Origin: CAWCTD01 sp963798455
Lineage (GTDB): Bacteria > Acidobacteriota > Terriglobia > Bryobacterales > Bryobacteraceae
Direction: 5' to 3'
Assembly (NCBI GenBank): GCA_963798455.1
Contig: CAWCTD010000003.1
Location: forward strand, 1,364,001-1,428,000
Length of the DNA: 64,000 nt
Shown: positions 19,759 to 28,539 of the stretch, one piece after another
How the letters are laid out: every line of letters starts with the position of its first letter
Numbering within the stretch: position 1 is the stretch's first letter
Made by a program: the position numbers and the translations under genes
The notes under the pieces: generated by a model
Told to the model about the DNA's origin: nothing
The model's input: the letters and a program-made list of their open reading frames with translations, nothing else
Database searches by the model: none

Positions 19759-20028
19759 ATGTTCCGGCCACTTTCGGGCTTCAAGGCGCAATACCGGGAT
19801 TTGACTCTCATGGTGGTTTCTGAGTTCGATGAATGGAGGGTAATCGCCCACTCTCCGGACATCGTGCTCCAGGGATCGCGTCAGTACAATGCAGCCAAGG
19901 CGAAAGACCACGCTTCGGCGCTGGTCAAAGCCTATCTCACCGACGTGAAACACGAGCCGCCCCCCGAAGGGCAGGAACTGGATTGGCAGCCCACAAATCC
20001 TGAGGACTGGCTGGTCTGGAAGGGGTAA
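19759..20028 (+). CDS. Small hypothetical protein (89 residues)
   Basis: The ATG at 19759 follows GGGAGGCGGGT, a good ribosome-binding site. The protein has no leader and no membrane segment. It has a beta-rich first half (LTLMVVSEFDEWRVIAHSP) and an acidic, Pro-rich tail ending WQPTNPEDWLVWKG. A HicB-like or other small alpha/beta fold is possible but not supported. It sits 28 bases before the zinc-ribbon gene and is probably co-transcribed with it. Confidence 0.6.
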   Translation: MFRPLSGFKAQYRDLTLMVVSEFDEWRVIAHSPDIVLQGSRQYNAAKAKDHASALVKAYLTDVKHEPPPEGQELDWQPTNPEDWLVWKG

Positions 20029-20056
20029 GGACGCGCCTGCCGGCCCGAATCTCCCT

Positions 20057-20353
20057 ATGGACGAACGAAAGTTTTTCAACGAGTCGAACGCAACCAAGAC
20101 GGCCAGTTTGCAGTGTCCCTATTGCAGGTCCACCGAATCCTACGAACTCCGCTGGTTGGTGCGCAAGAAGAAAAGCGCGGCCCCTCCGGGCGCGGACGAG
20201 CGGGACCGGGCGCGCTTCCAGAAGGCCCAGGGCTACATGGTACTGCTCGACGACAAGGTAGCCTGCAAGAACCTGCGTTGCCGCAGGAGGTTTGACATCT
20301 CCGGAATGAAGACCATGGCTTTCCTGGTAGACGATCCAGGGGCTCCGCGATAG
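20057..20353 (+). CDS. Small zinc-ribbon protein
   Basis: The protein has 98 residues. Two cysteine pairs, CPYC near 20 and CKNLRC near 70-75, make a likely zinc ribbon, with a basic loop between them. The family is unknown, and a nucleic-acid-binding or structural role is only a guess. The stop codon TAG (20351-20353) lies inside the 4-base target site of the next insertion sequence. The insertion duplicated ATAG, so the reading frame ends at the same codon with or without the element. Confidence 0.6.
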   Translation: MDERKFFNESNATKTASLQCPYCRSTESYELRWLVRKKKSAAPPGADERDRARFQKAQGYMVLLDDKVACKNLRCRRRFDISGMKTMAFLVDDPGAPR

Positions 20354-21821
20354 TACTACTGTGTTATAAACGAAGAACGCCACAGAAAGGACAGCAAGGA
20401 AGCTGCCTGATCAAGAGGGCTGCGATGGCTCTGCGGAGAGTGGCGATCGAGCCAGGATCATGCCGTCCGCAGGCTGGCGGGGCGGCCTCGCGGCTCGAAG
20501 TTCTCCGTTGGTTTGAGCGCGGGTATTGCCAACTGGCCGGCGCGCGCCGAGGGGGAAAAACGGCTCCTCTCCGCGATCAGGAACCCGTAGGCGGCGACGC
20601 ACAGGGTGGCGTGATGGTGGAAACCGCGCCAGCCACGTCCTTCGAAGTGGCCGAGTCCGAGTTCCTGCTTCAGTTCTTGGTAGTCGCGCTCGATGATCCA
20701 ACGATGCTTGGCCATCCGGACCAGATCCTTGAGCTTGGTCTGTGGCGGCAGCGTGGAAATCCAGTACTTGATCGGCTCGGCTTCCCCGCGCGGCCACTCC
20801 ATCAGCAACCACTCTTCCGGGTACGGTTCCGCCTTCCAGTAGTCCCGGTGCGCAGGCCGGACTCGCAGCGCCGCGAATCGCGATTTCAGAGGCTTCTGTT
20901 TGCCTTCGCGCCAAGTGATGCTTTTCCACGCTGAAGAAGAAAGTCCAAGCGCTAACTCTTTGACGGAAACAGGCTGGTGGTGGCTGTCACGGCGAAGGAG
21001 TTTGGGCGGACGTCCCTGGCCGCTCCACGGCTTGGCCGGCAAAGGATGGGTTCCCGGCGCCCAAACCGTCATCGAGGATTGAACCCCCACCACATACTGG
21101 AGTTGGATTTGGGTCAGACCCGCCCGGAATTGCCCATCGATCCCGTAGCCGGCATCGGCCAGAACGACCCCGCGTGGCACATTGGCGTCGACGGCCTCGC
21201 GGATCTGCTCAAAGGCGATCTGCGGTTTCGTTCGGAAGCCGATCGGTTCCGGCACTCCGGTCTGGCGTCGTCGTTTTGTATCTTTCGTCCAGGCTTCCGG
21301 CAGGTAAAGCTGGCAGGCAATCGGAAGACTGGCGCTCCAGGTAGCCACCGAAAGGCTCACCGCCACCCGGCAGTTGTCCTGCTTTCCCAACTGCCCGCAA
21401 TACTGACGTGCCACGCCCACCGAATGCGTACCCTTCTTGGGGAACCCCGTATCGTCCACGATCCACGCCACCACCGGGCACTGCTTCTCCATGGCAGGAA
21501 GCACCTGATCGCGAACGCGCCCCAGCAGAGCTTCATCGCTCCAGGGGGCATCGGCCACCAGATGATGCAAGGACTGATGCATCCGGCGCACGTTGTCCGG
21601 GGCCAGTCGCGCCGCCATCGGCTCCACGCTCTTGCGTTCGCCCGGAAGCAGCAGGCCCGTGCAGTAGTTCTTCAGCGGGACCACTCGGTCCGCGTGCCCT
21701 GCGGCTTGCGCCAGGCCCTCAAGGTAGGCCGCAAGGCGTTTCTGTTGTGGGCCTGGCGCCGAGAGGCGCGATTCCACGAAACAATTGTACTACAAAATGT
21801 TCTGTTTATAACACAGTAGTA
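20354..21821 (-). mobile_element. IS701-type insertion sequence, complete, with ATAG target duplication
   Basis: Perfect 18-bp terminal inverted repeats lie at 20354-20371 and 21804-21821, beginning TACTACTGTGTTATAAAC. The flanking ATAG at 20350-20353 and 21822-21825 is a 4-bp target duplication, as expected for IS701. The element is 1,468 bp and holds one intact transposase. It is a recent insertion, because ends and duplication are undamaged. Confidence 0.92.
20458..21777 (-). CDS. IS701-family transposase
   Basis: The protein has 439 residues. The DDE residues are visible in VVAWIVDDTGFPKKG (Asp), GVVLADAGYG (Asp) and WIIERDYQELKQELGLGHFEGR (Glu region), which is the IS701 arrangement. 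There are no internal breaks. It fills the element between the inverted repeats, with a 33-base and a 26-base margin to the ends. Confidence 0.93.
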   Translation of the reverse strand: MESRLSAPGPQQKRLAAYLEGLAQAAGHADRVVPLKNYCTGLLLPGERKSVEPMAARLAPDNVRRMHQSLHHLVADAPWSDEALLGRVRDQVLPAMEKQCPVVAWIVDDTGFPKKGTHSVGVARQYCGQLGKQDNCRVAVSLSVATWSASLPIACQLYLPEAWTKDTKRRRQTGVPEPIGFRTKPQIAFEQIREAVDANVPRGVVLADAGYGIDGQFRAGLTQIQLQYVVGVQSSMTVWAPGTHPLPAKPWSGQGRPPKLLRRDSHHQPVSVKELALGLSSSAWKSITWREGKQKPLKSRFAALRVRPAHRDYWKAEPYPEEWLLMEWPRGEAEPIKYWISTLPPQTKLKDLVRMAKHRWIIERDYQELKQELGLGHFEGRGWRGFHHHATLCVAAYGFLIAERSRFSPSARAGQLAIPALKPTENFEPRGRPASLRTA

Positions 21822-21907
21822 ATAGGAGCTTGCTGAAAAACCCGCCTAACTGCCGGCCAAAACAAGACGGGAGTCTTATCCCACACGCCGTCCGGTAAGA
21901 TAGTCGA

Positions 21908-22837
21908 GTGACCCGGTATTTCCTTGGAGTGGACGGCGGCCAATCCAGCACCACAGCCCTCATCGGTGACCAGTCCGGCCGTGTTCTGGGCTCCGGCACA
22001 GCCGGCCCGTGTAATCATGTCGGGTCAGCGGGCGGGCGAGAGAAGTTGGTCAATGTGCTGGACGGCTGCCTTTCCGCGGCGTGCCGAAAGGCGGGCCTTG
22101 AACGGGCCCGCCTGCGCTTCGCGGCCGCATGCCTCGGCTTCAGCGGCGGCCCCCGGGACAAACAGGCCCTGGTCGAAGAGATCGTACCGGCGGAGAGGCT
22201 CATCGTCACCACCGACGCCTGGATTGCGCTCGCCGGGGCCACCGGCGGCAAGCCCGGGATCATCACCATGGCGGGCACCGGTTCCATCGCTTTCGGGCGC
22301 AACGCCGCGGGGAAGACGGCGAGGGCAGGAGGGTGGGGCTACGTCTTCGGGGACGAAGGCGGGGCTTTCGACATCGTGCGCCAAGCCTTGCGGGCTCTGT
22401 TGCGCTGGGAGGAAGGCTGGGGCCCGTCTTCCGCGCTGCGGCGCAAGTTCTCGCTTGCTACGGGAGTCTCCACCGCCAACGAGTTGCTGCACCTTTTCTA
22501 CACGGAGGATTTCCCGCGCGACCGTGTGGCTTCGTACGCCACGCTCGTGGACGAGGCCGTTCTCGAAGGCGATGAAGTGGCCCGGCAGATTGTGACGAAC
22601 GCGGCTCATCATCTGGCGACAATCACGGCGGCGGTGCGCGAGCAGTTGTTCAACGCGGGAGAACCATCGCCGGTGGCCTACGCCGGCGGCGCCTTCCGCA
22701 ATACTCTGCTTCGGGATCTGTTCCGGGCGCAGGTAGAAATGGACGTGGATTGCCGTTGCGGGCCTCCCCTGCACAAACCGGCCATGGGCGCTCTGATTGA
22801 GGCCTACCACGCCGCCGGCCTGGATCCGCGTATCTGA
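21908..22837 (+). CDS. BadF/BadG-type ATPase, N-acetylglucosamine kinase-like
   Basis: The protein has 309 residues. The GTG start at 21908 has only a weak ribosome-binding site. The ASKHA fold shows the phosphate-1 loop FLGVDGGQSSTTALI, a connect/phosphate-2 region ITMAGTGSIAFG and the adenosine loop AYAGGAFRN. Family members phosphorylate amino sugars such as N-acetylglucosamine or act as activator ATPases. Length and motifs favour a sugar kinase. It precedes pgk by 35 bases, so a shared transcript is likely. Confidence 0.85.
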   Translation: MTRYFLGVDGGQSSTTALIGDQSGRVLGSGTAGPCNHVGSAGGREKLVNVLDGCLSAACRKAGLERARLRFAAACLGFSGGPRDKQALVEEIVPAERLIVTTDAWIALAGATGGKPGIITMAGTGSIAFGRNAAGKTARAGGWGYVFGDEGGAFDIVRQALRALLRWEEGWGPSSALRRKFSLATGVSTANELLHLFYTEDFPRDRVASYATLVDEAVLEGDEVARQIVTNAAHHLATITAAVREQLFNAGEPSPVAYAGGAFRNTLLRDLFRAQVEMDVDCRCGPPLHKPAMGALIEAYHAAGLDPRI

Positions 22838-22872
22838 AGGCGGCATGTTACGATCACTGTTTTAGGGTCTTT

Positions 22873-24042
22873 ATGGCAAAACTATCGATTCGCGATCTGG
22901 ATCTGAAGAACAAGCGGCTTTTCATACGGGTGGATTTCAACGTGCCCCTGGCCCCAGGCGGGCAGGAGATCACCAGTGACAAGAGAATCAAGGCTTCCCT
23001 GCCGACGATCAAGTACGCGCTGGAACAAGGTGCGGGCCTCGTCTTGGCCAGCCACCTGGGCAGGCCGAAAGGGAAGGTCAATCCGGAAATGAGCCTCAAG
23101 CCCGTGGCCAAGCGGCTCGAACAACTGCTTGGCCGGCCGGTCAAAATGGCTCCGGATTGCATCGGGCCTGAGGTCGAGGCCATGAAGCCTACTCCGGGAG
23201 AAGTCCTGCTTCTGGAGAACCTCCGCTTTCACCCGGAAGAGGAAAAGAACGAGCCCGGTTTCGCCAAGCAGCTCGCCTCGTTGTGCGACCTGTACGTCAA
23301 CGATGCTTTCGGCTCGGCCCACCGCGCGCACGCCTCCACGGTGGGGATGATCCAATTTGTGCCCAAGGCGGCCGCGGGCCTGCTCATGGACAAGGAACTC
23401 GAGTGGCTGACCAAAGCTACCAAGAACCCGGAGAGGCCGTGCATCGCCATCCTGGGGGGCGCCAAGGTCTCCGACAAGATCGAGGTGATTCAGAACCTAT
23501 CCAAGTTCGTGGACAAACTCCTGATCGGCGGCGCCATGGCGTACACTTTTTTGAAGGCGCAGGGCAAGCCCGTCGGCAAGTCGCTGGTGGAGGAAGACAA
23601 GGTCGGCTTGGCCAAAGAGTTGCTGGCTACGCTCGGGCCCAAGCTAATGCTGCCCGTGGATCACGTCGTCGCCCCGGAACTCAAAGAGGGCGCTGACGAC
23701 CAGGTTGTGGAGACCATCCCGGATGGCATGATAGGCCTCGATATCGGGCCGCAGACCGTCTCCGCCTTCTCCGCCGAAATCGCCCAGGCCAAGACCATCA
23801 TTTGGAACGGACCGATGGGCGTGTTCGAGAAGCCGCCTTTCGACGAGGGGACCGTGGCGGTGGGCAAGGCCGTGGCCGCGTCCGGTGCGGTGTCGGTCGT
23901 GGGCGGGGGCGACTCCGAGAAGGCGGTGAAGTCGGCGGGCGTGGCCGACAAGATCACGCACATCTCTACCGGCGGCGGCGCTTCCCTGGAGTTCCTTTCC
24001 GGCATCGAGTTGCCAGGCGTGGCGGCCCTGAGCGACAAATGA
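22873..24042 (+). CDS. pgk: Phosphoglycerate kinase
   Basis: The protein has 389 residues, normal for the family. It carries the substrate-binding VDFNVPL and SHLGRPKG, NDAFGSAHRAHAS, GGAKVSDKI, and the nucleotide-binding end GGGDSEKAV with STGGGASLEFLSG. It transfers the acyl phosphate of 1,3-bisphosphoglycerate to ADP in glycolysis, and reverses in gluconeogenesis. The usual partner gap is not adjacent. msrA starts 3 bases after its stop. Confidence 0.97.
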   Translation: MAKLSIRDLDLKNKRLFIRVDFNVPLAPGGQEITSDKRIKASLPTIKYALEQGAGLVLASHLGRPKGKVNPEMSLKPVAKRLEQLLGRPVKMAPDCIGPEVEAMKPTPGEVLLLENLRFHPEEEKNEPGFAKQLASLCDLYVNDAFGSAHRAHASTVGMIQFVPKAAAGLLMDKELEWLTKATKNPERPCIAILGGAKVSDKIEVIQNLSKFVDKLLIGGAMAYTFLKAQGKPVGKSLVEEDKVGLAKELLATLGPKLMLPVDHVVAPELKEGADDQVVETIPDGMIGLDIGPQTVSAFSAEIAQAKTIIWNGPMGVFEKPPFDEGTVAVGKAVAASGAVSVVGGGDSEKAVKSAGVADKITHISTGGGASLEFLSGIELPGVAALSDK

Positions 24043-24045
24043 AGT

Positions 24046-24588
24046 ATGCTTCAGCCTGAGGTGGCGACCCTCGGGGGCGGGTGCTTCTGGTGCCTTGAGG
24101 CCGTCTACTCCAGCCTCCAAGGGGTGGTGTCGGTAGAGTCGGGTTTCACGGGCGGCTGCGTCCTGTCCCCGACCTACCAGCAGGTGTGTACGGACACCAC
24201 CGGCCATGCGGAAGTCGTCCAGATCCGGTTCGACTCTGCCGTCACCTCTTACCGCCAGCTTCTGGAGGTCTTCTTCTCGATCCACGATCCCACCGCCTTG
24301 AACCGGCAGGGCGAAGACGTGGGGACACAATACCGTTCGGTGGTCTTCACGCATTCGCCCGAACAGGAGCGGATCGCCCGGGAGATGATACGCGAGTTGA
24401 CCGAGCGCCGGGTCTTCCGCTGGCCTATCGTCACGGAAGTCGTACCGGCGTCTGAGTTCTATCGAGCCGAGGAGTATCACCAGCAGTACTTCCGCCGCAA
24501 CCCGGACCAGCCATATTGCGCCATGGTGGTCGCGCCTAAAATGCAGAAGTTCTGCGGGAAGTTCTCCGACAGGCTCAAACGTGAGTAG
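24046..24588 (+). CDS. msrA: Peptide methionine sulfoxide reductase A
   Basis: The protein has 180 residues with the catalytic GGCFWCLEAVY near residues 11-21 and the conserved HDPT (in FFSIHDPTALNRQGEDVGTQYRS). It repairs Met-S-sulfoxide in proteins, taking electrons from thioredoxin. No leader is present, so it acts in the cytoplasm. It is tightly packed between pgk and the Rsm22-type gene (2-base gap), indicating a single mRNA. Confidence 0.96.
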   Translation: MLQPEVATLGGGCFWCLEAVYSSLQGVVSVESGFTGGCVLSPTYQQVCTDTTGHAEVVQIRFDSAVTSYRQLLEVFFSIHDPTALNRQGEDVGTQYRSVVFTHSPEQERIAREMIRELTERRVFRWPIVTEVVPASEFYRAEEYHQQYFRRNPDQPYCAMVVAPKMQKFCGKFSDRLKRE

Positions 24589-24590
24589 CC

Positions 24591-25541
24591 GTGCAACTGC
24601 CGCCCGAAGCCCGCGGTGTCATCGAGGAATTCGCGAGCAGGGTTCCGCCCGCCGTCCTCAAGCGCGCTGTGGGCGCGATGACGGAGCATTATCGCGGCCG
24701 GCTGGGCTCGGCAAGCCTCGTTCTCTCTGCCGAGGAGAAGATTGCCGCGTACCTGGTGACCCGCCTGCCGGCGACCTATGCCGCGGCGCATGCGGTGCTG
24801 AGCGAAGTGGGCCGGCGGCTGGGGGAGCTTCGCCTGGTGAGCGCTTTGGACCTCGGCGCCGGCGCTGGAGCCGCTACACTGGCGTTACGCGCTGTTTTCT
24901 CCGCCTTGGAGCATTGCACTCTCATCGAAGCGGACCGCGCGTTCGCCGGCATCGCGGCTAAGCTCATCCCGAATGCGGAATTGCGCGTGGAAGACCTGCG
25001 CAGGCTCGATCCACTGCCCGCGCATGACCTGTTAGTGGCGAGCTACTCGCTGGGTGAGCTTCGAGCCGAGGACAGGCGCGCGGTCCTGGAACGGGCGTGG
25101 CAAGCCGCGGGAGCGGTCCTGGTCGTCGTTGAGCCGGGCAGTCCAGCCGGCTTCGCCGTGATAAGGGACGCCAGAGATTGTCTTATTCGCCGCGGCGCGC
25201 ACATCATCGCCCCGTGTCCAGGCGAGGGACCCTGCCCCATGACAGCGCCCGACTGGTGCCATTTCGGCCAGCGGGTGGAGCGCACCTCGCTGCACCGCCG
25301 CATGAAGGGCGGCGCGCTCGGGTACGAGGACGAGAAGTTCTCTTACGTCGCGCTCGCGAAGGAAGCGGTCCACCGCGCGCAGCAGCGGATCATACGGCGC
25401 CCGGAGCACCATCCGGGGCTCATCCAACTGGTCCTGTGCCGTGGCGATGATGTCCGCACCGAGCGTGTCACCCGCCGCCATCCGGACGAATTCCGCGACG
25501 CACGGAGGGCGGAGTGGGGTGGCGAGTGGCATTCGACCTGA
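24591..25541 (+). CDS. Rsm22-type small-subunit rRNA methyltransferase
   Basis: The protein has 316 residues from a GTG start. The Rossmann methyltransferase core shows LDLGAGAGAATLAL. The family signature lies at about residues 200-250: HIIAPCPGEGPCPM, then DWCHFGQRVERTSLHRRMKGG, then YEDEKFSYV. The cysteines in these segments could bind an iron-sulfur cluster, as reported for mitochondrial relatives. The tail RHPDEFRDARRAEWGGEW is also typical. It probably acts on the small ribosomal subunit. Confidence 0.88.
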   Translation: MQLPPEARGVIEEFASRVPPAVLKRAVGAMTEHYRGRLGSASLVLSAEEKIAAYLVTRLPATYAAAHAVLSEVGRRLGELRLVSALDLGAGAGAATLALRAVFSALEHCTLIEADRAFAGIAAKLIPNAELRVEDLRRLDPLPAHDLLVASYSLGELRAEDRRAVLERAWQAAGAVLVVVEPGSPAGFAVIRDARDCLIRRGAHIIAPCPGEGPCPMTAPDWCHFGQRVERTSLHRRMKGGALGYEDEKFSYVALAKEAVHRAQQRIIRRPEHHPGLIQLVLCRGDDVRTERVTRRHPDEFRDARRAEWGGEWHST

Positions 25542-25630
25542 CGGGAGATCGGCGATAATCGGGAGGATGCCGGACTCGGGTACTTCACCGTTCGCCGTGC
25601 TTCCCCTGGGATTGGAAGGCGCTATACGCG

Positions 25631-26125
25631 ATGCCGCCTGAGCCCATCCGGATACTGGTGACCGGCGGCACGTTCGACAAGGAATACAACGAGATCGCCG
25701 GAACGCTTTTCTTCCATGACACTCACGTCCCGGAGATGCTGCGCCTGGGCCGGTGCCTGCTCAAGCTGGAAGTGCGGACCCTGATGATGATCGACAGTCT
25801 GGACATGACCGATGACGACCGGCGCATCGTCGTCGAGCACTGCCGCGCGGCTCCCGAGTCCCGCATCGTCATCACGCATGGAACCGACACCATGGTCGAG
25901 ACCGCCGCCTATCTGGGCCGCGAGATTCGGGACAAGACCATCGTGCTCACCGGCGCCATGGTGCCTTACAAGTTCGGCAGCTCGGACGGGTTGTTCAATC
26001 TGGGCAGCGCGCTGGCCTTCGTGCAGACGCTTCCTACGGGCGTCTACATCGCCATGAACGGGCGTGTGTTCCCCTGGGACAAGGTCCGGAAAAACAAGAC
26101 TCAGGGCGTGTTCGAAGCGGCCTAG
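25631..26125 (+). CDS. Short single-domain asparaginase-like protein
   Basis: The protein has 164 residues and covers only the N-terminal catalytic domain of type I/II asparaginases. The two nucleophile regions are present: TGGTFDKEYN near 11-20 and THGTDTMVETA near 80-90, followed by the Lys of LTGAMVPYKFGSSDG. The C-terminal domain is absent. Short forms of this length are known in other bacteria, so it is not necessarily truncated, but hydrolysis of asparagine remains to be inferred. GGAAGG lies about 10 bases before the ATG. Confidence 0.82.
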   Translation: MPPEPIRILVTGGTFDKEYNEIAGTLFFHDTHVPEMLRLGRCLLKLEVRTLMMIDSLDMTDDDRRIVVEHCRAAPESRIVITHGTDTMVETAAYLGREIRDKTIVLTGAMVPYKFGSSDGLFNLGSALAFVQTLPTGVYIAMNGRVFPWDKVRKNKTQGVFEAA

Positions 26126-27204
26126 CGCTGAATGCGGGCCGAGCCGCCTCTGGCGAAAGCCCGCACCTGGTCCACGGTGACCATGGTGGTGTCGCCCGGG
26201 GTCGTGGTGAGAAGCGCGCCGTGGGCCCAGCCGAGCTTCACCGCTTCTTCCGGCTCTTCTCCGGTGAGCATTCCATAGAAGAGTCCGGAGGCAAATCCAT
26301 CCCCGCCGCCGACGCGGTCGCAGATAGGCAGCTCCGCGGTGGGCGCGGCATAAGTCTTGCCGTCGATCCACGCCACCGCGCTCCAACTGTGGTGATTCGT
26401 CGAGTGGACGTCGCGGAGGGTCGTGGCGACCACCTTGATCCGCGGAAACTCCTTCAGCACCCGGTCGATCATTCCGAAGAAGACACCGGGGTCGAGCTTG
26501 GACTTGGCAGCGAACTCCGGGCCCGGAATCCCCAGGCCCTTTTGCAGATCTTCCTCGTTCCCAACCAGGACATCGACGTTCTGGGTGATGCGCCGCAGGA
26601 TTTCCACGGCACGATCCTCGCCCCCGAACACCTTCCAGAGTTTGGCCCGGAAGTTGAGGTCGAACGACGTCACCGCGCCGGCAGCCTTGGCCGCCTTCAT
26701 GCCTTCGAGGATGACCTCCGACGTCGTTGGGGAGAGCGACGCGAAGATCCCGCCGCTGTGGAACCACCGAACCCCCCCGGCGAAGATGCTCTTCCAGTCG
26801 AAGTCGCCCGGCTTGAGCAGCGCTCCGGCCTCGTTCGACCGGTTGTAGAAGACCACCGGCGCACGAACTCCGTGCCCCCGGTCACTGAAGACGGTGGCCA
26901 TGTTCGGGCCGGTCACGCCGTTGTGTTCGAAGTACTTGTAGAAGGGCTTCACGCCCATGGCCTTGACTCGCTCCGCGATCAGCTCTCCGATTGGGTACTT
27001 GACCATGGCGGTGACGATGCCGGTGTTCAGGCCGAAGCAGTCCGCCAGATTGGCGGCGCAGTTGAACTCGCCGCCGCTGACGTGGATCTGGCACTCATGC
27101 GCCTTGCGGAACGGGACGATGCCCGGATCCAGCCGGTGGACAAGGGCTCCCAAGGACACGAAATCCAACGCTCCATCCGGAAGTATGTTCAAACCGTATT
27201 GCAT
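26122..27204 (-). CDS. PfkB-family carbohydrate kinase (2-keto-3-deoxygluconate kinase-like)
   Basis: The ATG at 27202-27204, behind an AGAGAGAG purine run, gives 360 residues starting MQYGLNILPDGALDFVSLG. A longer frame to 27390 has no domain content. The ribokinase fold shows HVSGGEFNCAANLADCFG (signature 1) and CDRVGGGDGFASGLFYGML (signature 2 with the catalytic Asp). The segment FEHNGVTGPNMATVFSDRG resembles KDG kinases. If so, it would phosphorylate the 2-keto-3-deoxy product of sugar-acid dehydratases, matching the enolase-superfamily genes around it. Its 3' end overlaps the convergent asparaginase stop by 4 bases. Confidence 0.85.
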   Translation of the reverse strand: MQYGLNILPDGALDFVSLGALVHRLDPGIVPFRKAHECQIHVSGGEFNCAANLADCFGLNTGIVTAMVKYPIGELIAERVKAMGVKPFYKYFEHNGVTGPNMATVFSDRGHGVRAPVVFYNRSNEAGALLKPGDFDWKSIFAGGVRWFHSGGIFASLSPTTSEVILEGMKAAKAAGAVTSFDLNFRAKLWKVFGGEDRAVEILRRITQNVDVLVGNEEDLQKGLGIPGPEFAAKSKLDPGVFFGMIDRVLKEFPRIKVVATTLRDVHSTNHHSWSAVAWIDGKTYAAPTAELPICDRVGGGDGFASGLFYGMLTGEEPEEAVKLGWAHGALLTTTPGDTTMVTVDQVRAFARGGSARIQR

Positions 27205-27339
27205 GCGACTCTCTCTGTGAGGCCAGTTGCCAGAATAACGAAGCCTCAATATATCAGATTGGACTGTCGACCCGATTGCGCTTGAGAGGCAGGATCTGAA
27301 CAACGATGGGAAACACGACGTTGAAATCGAGACAAGCGA

Positions 27340-27423
27340 AAAAAGGGGCCGGCCTGATCTTCCCCAGCGCCAGCGTGGAATCAGAAGCATCCCACCGGCG
27401 GCAGATCAGGCCGGCCCCTTTTT
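27340..27423 (-). terminator. Long perfect inverted repeat with flanking A/T runs
   Basis: Two 21-bp arms, 27340-27360 and 27403-27423, are perfect reverse complements. A GC-rich core (GGGGCCGGCCTGATC) is flanked by an A-run on the left and a T-run on the right. Read on either strand it ends in a U-tract, so it can terminate in both directions. It lies downstream of the coiled-coil gene (stop at 27461) and upstream of the sugar kinase. The 42-base loop is unusually long for a simple terminator. Confidence 0.75.
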
Positions 27424-27460
27424 CCGCAGTACGAGGACTACGACTCGCGGGGTGAAGATG

Positions 27461-28333
27461 CTAATTTCGGGCCTGCATGACCTTGGGAGCTGACAGGTAT
27501 CCGGTGATCTGGTCCTTCCCAACTTCGTTGACCACGATCTCGTACGGCTGGCGCGCGCCCGCCATGTAGAACTGCACCGGCTCGTTGGTGTTCTTGTCCT
27601 TCTTCTCAACCTTCTTGTCGTCGGCGATGACCTGGAGCGTGTACTTGTTCTTCTTCGGATCGGTCTTGCTGAGCTGGATCTGCACACTGCCCACCTTCTG
27701 GAACTGCTTGGACTTCGCCAGCTTGAACTCGTAGTAGTTGCGGTCGCCGAGCGCCTTTAGAGCCGCCAGTTCCTTGCCGTTGGTCGCGATGAGTCCGCTC
27801 TGCACTCCCAGATCGCCGCGCACGCTCTTCAACTCCGAGATGGTCTTATCGAGTTCCGACTTGGTGGCGGCCACTTCCGTCTTCACGTTGCCGACGTCGG
27901 TGGAAACATCGGAGATCTTCGAGTTGGCCGTCGTTGCGGCGTCCTTGACCTCGCTCAATTGGCTGTTCACTTGCGCCTGCTGTTTGGCTTGTTCTTCCTG
28001 AAGCTGTCGCGCAAGCTGATCGGCGTGCTTCAAGGCGTCCTTCCTGGCTAGGCCGGCGGCCGCGGCGGCCTGCTGGCGGGCCTGCTGCAGTTCCTCCCGC
28101 AGGTCGTTCATGTGCTGCTGGCTCGATGACGTGCTCAAAGTGGATGTGTCGCGGACTTTGGCGACTTCGTTCGTCAGCGATCGCCTCATGGTCGCCATGT
28201 CTTGCTTCAGTCCGTCGAGCCAGACGAAGGTGATCACGTTGGCCGCGGCCAAAGCCAGTACCACACCGAACAGAATCGGAATCATCAGACTGCCCTTGCG
28301 GGTTTCGACAGCGCGGGGTGCTTCCTCACTCAT
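27461..28333 (-). CDS. Membrane-anchored coiled-coil protein of unknown function
   Basis: The protein has 290 residues. A single N-terminal membrane helix (SLMIPILFGVVLALAAANVITFVWL, about residues 15-38) is followed by a long heptad-rich coiled coil (about 45-190, rich in Ala, Gln, Lys and Ser). A compact beta-rich C-terminal domain from about 195 carries YYEFKLAKSKQFQKVGSVQIQLSKTD. The family was not recognised. The shape suggests a periplasmic structural or scaffold protein. The lone gene ends at the large inverted repeat at 27340-27423. Confidence 0.7.
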   Translation of the reverse strand: MSEEAPRAVETRKGSLMIPILFGVVLALAAANVITFVWLDGLKQDMATMRRSLTNEVAKVRDTSTLSTSSSQQHMNDLREELQQARQQAAAAAGLARKDALKHADQLARQLQEEQAKQQAQVNSQLSEVKDAATTANSKISDVSTDVGNVKTEVAATKSELDKTISELKSVRGDLGVQSGLIATNGKELAALKALGDRNYYEFKLAKSKQFQKVGSVQIQLSKTDPKKNKYTLQVIADDKKVEKKDKNTNEPVQFYMAGARQPYEIVVNEVGKDQITGYLSAPKVMQARN

Positions 28334-28539
28334 GGGTTGTTCTCCTTACTGCTGATCTGAGCAATTCCACCGCCACACTATATTTCGCTTGCAAGCACTT
28401 GATAAGGCGCAGCTTGGCCGACGCCCACCGGAGCCCTGCCCGTGTAAGAAGTTCCAGTAAAGCTACTTTCTCCCTCACCAGGCCCGGGTCCGCTGGGTGT
28501 ATGCTGTCTGGGAGGCCCAACCGGAAGGGAGACACGTAA

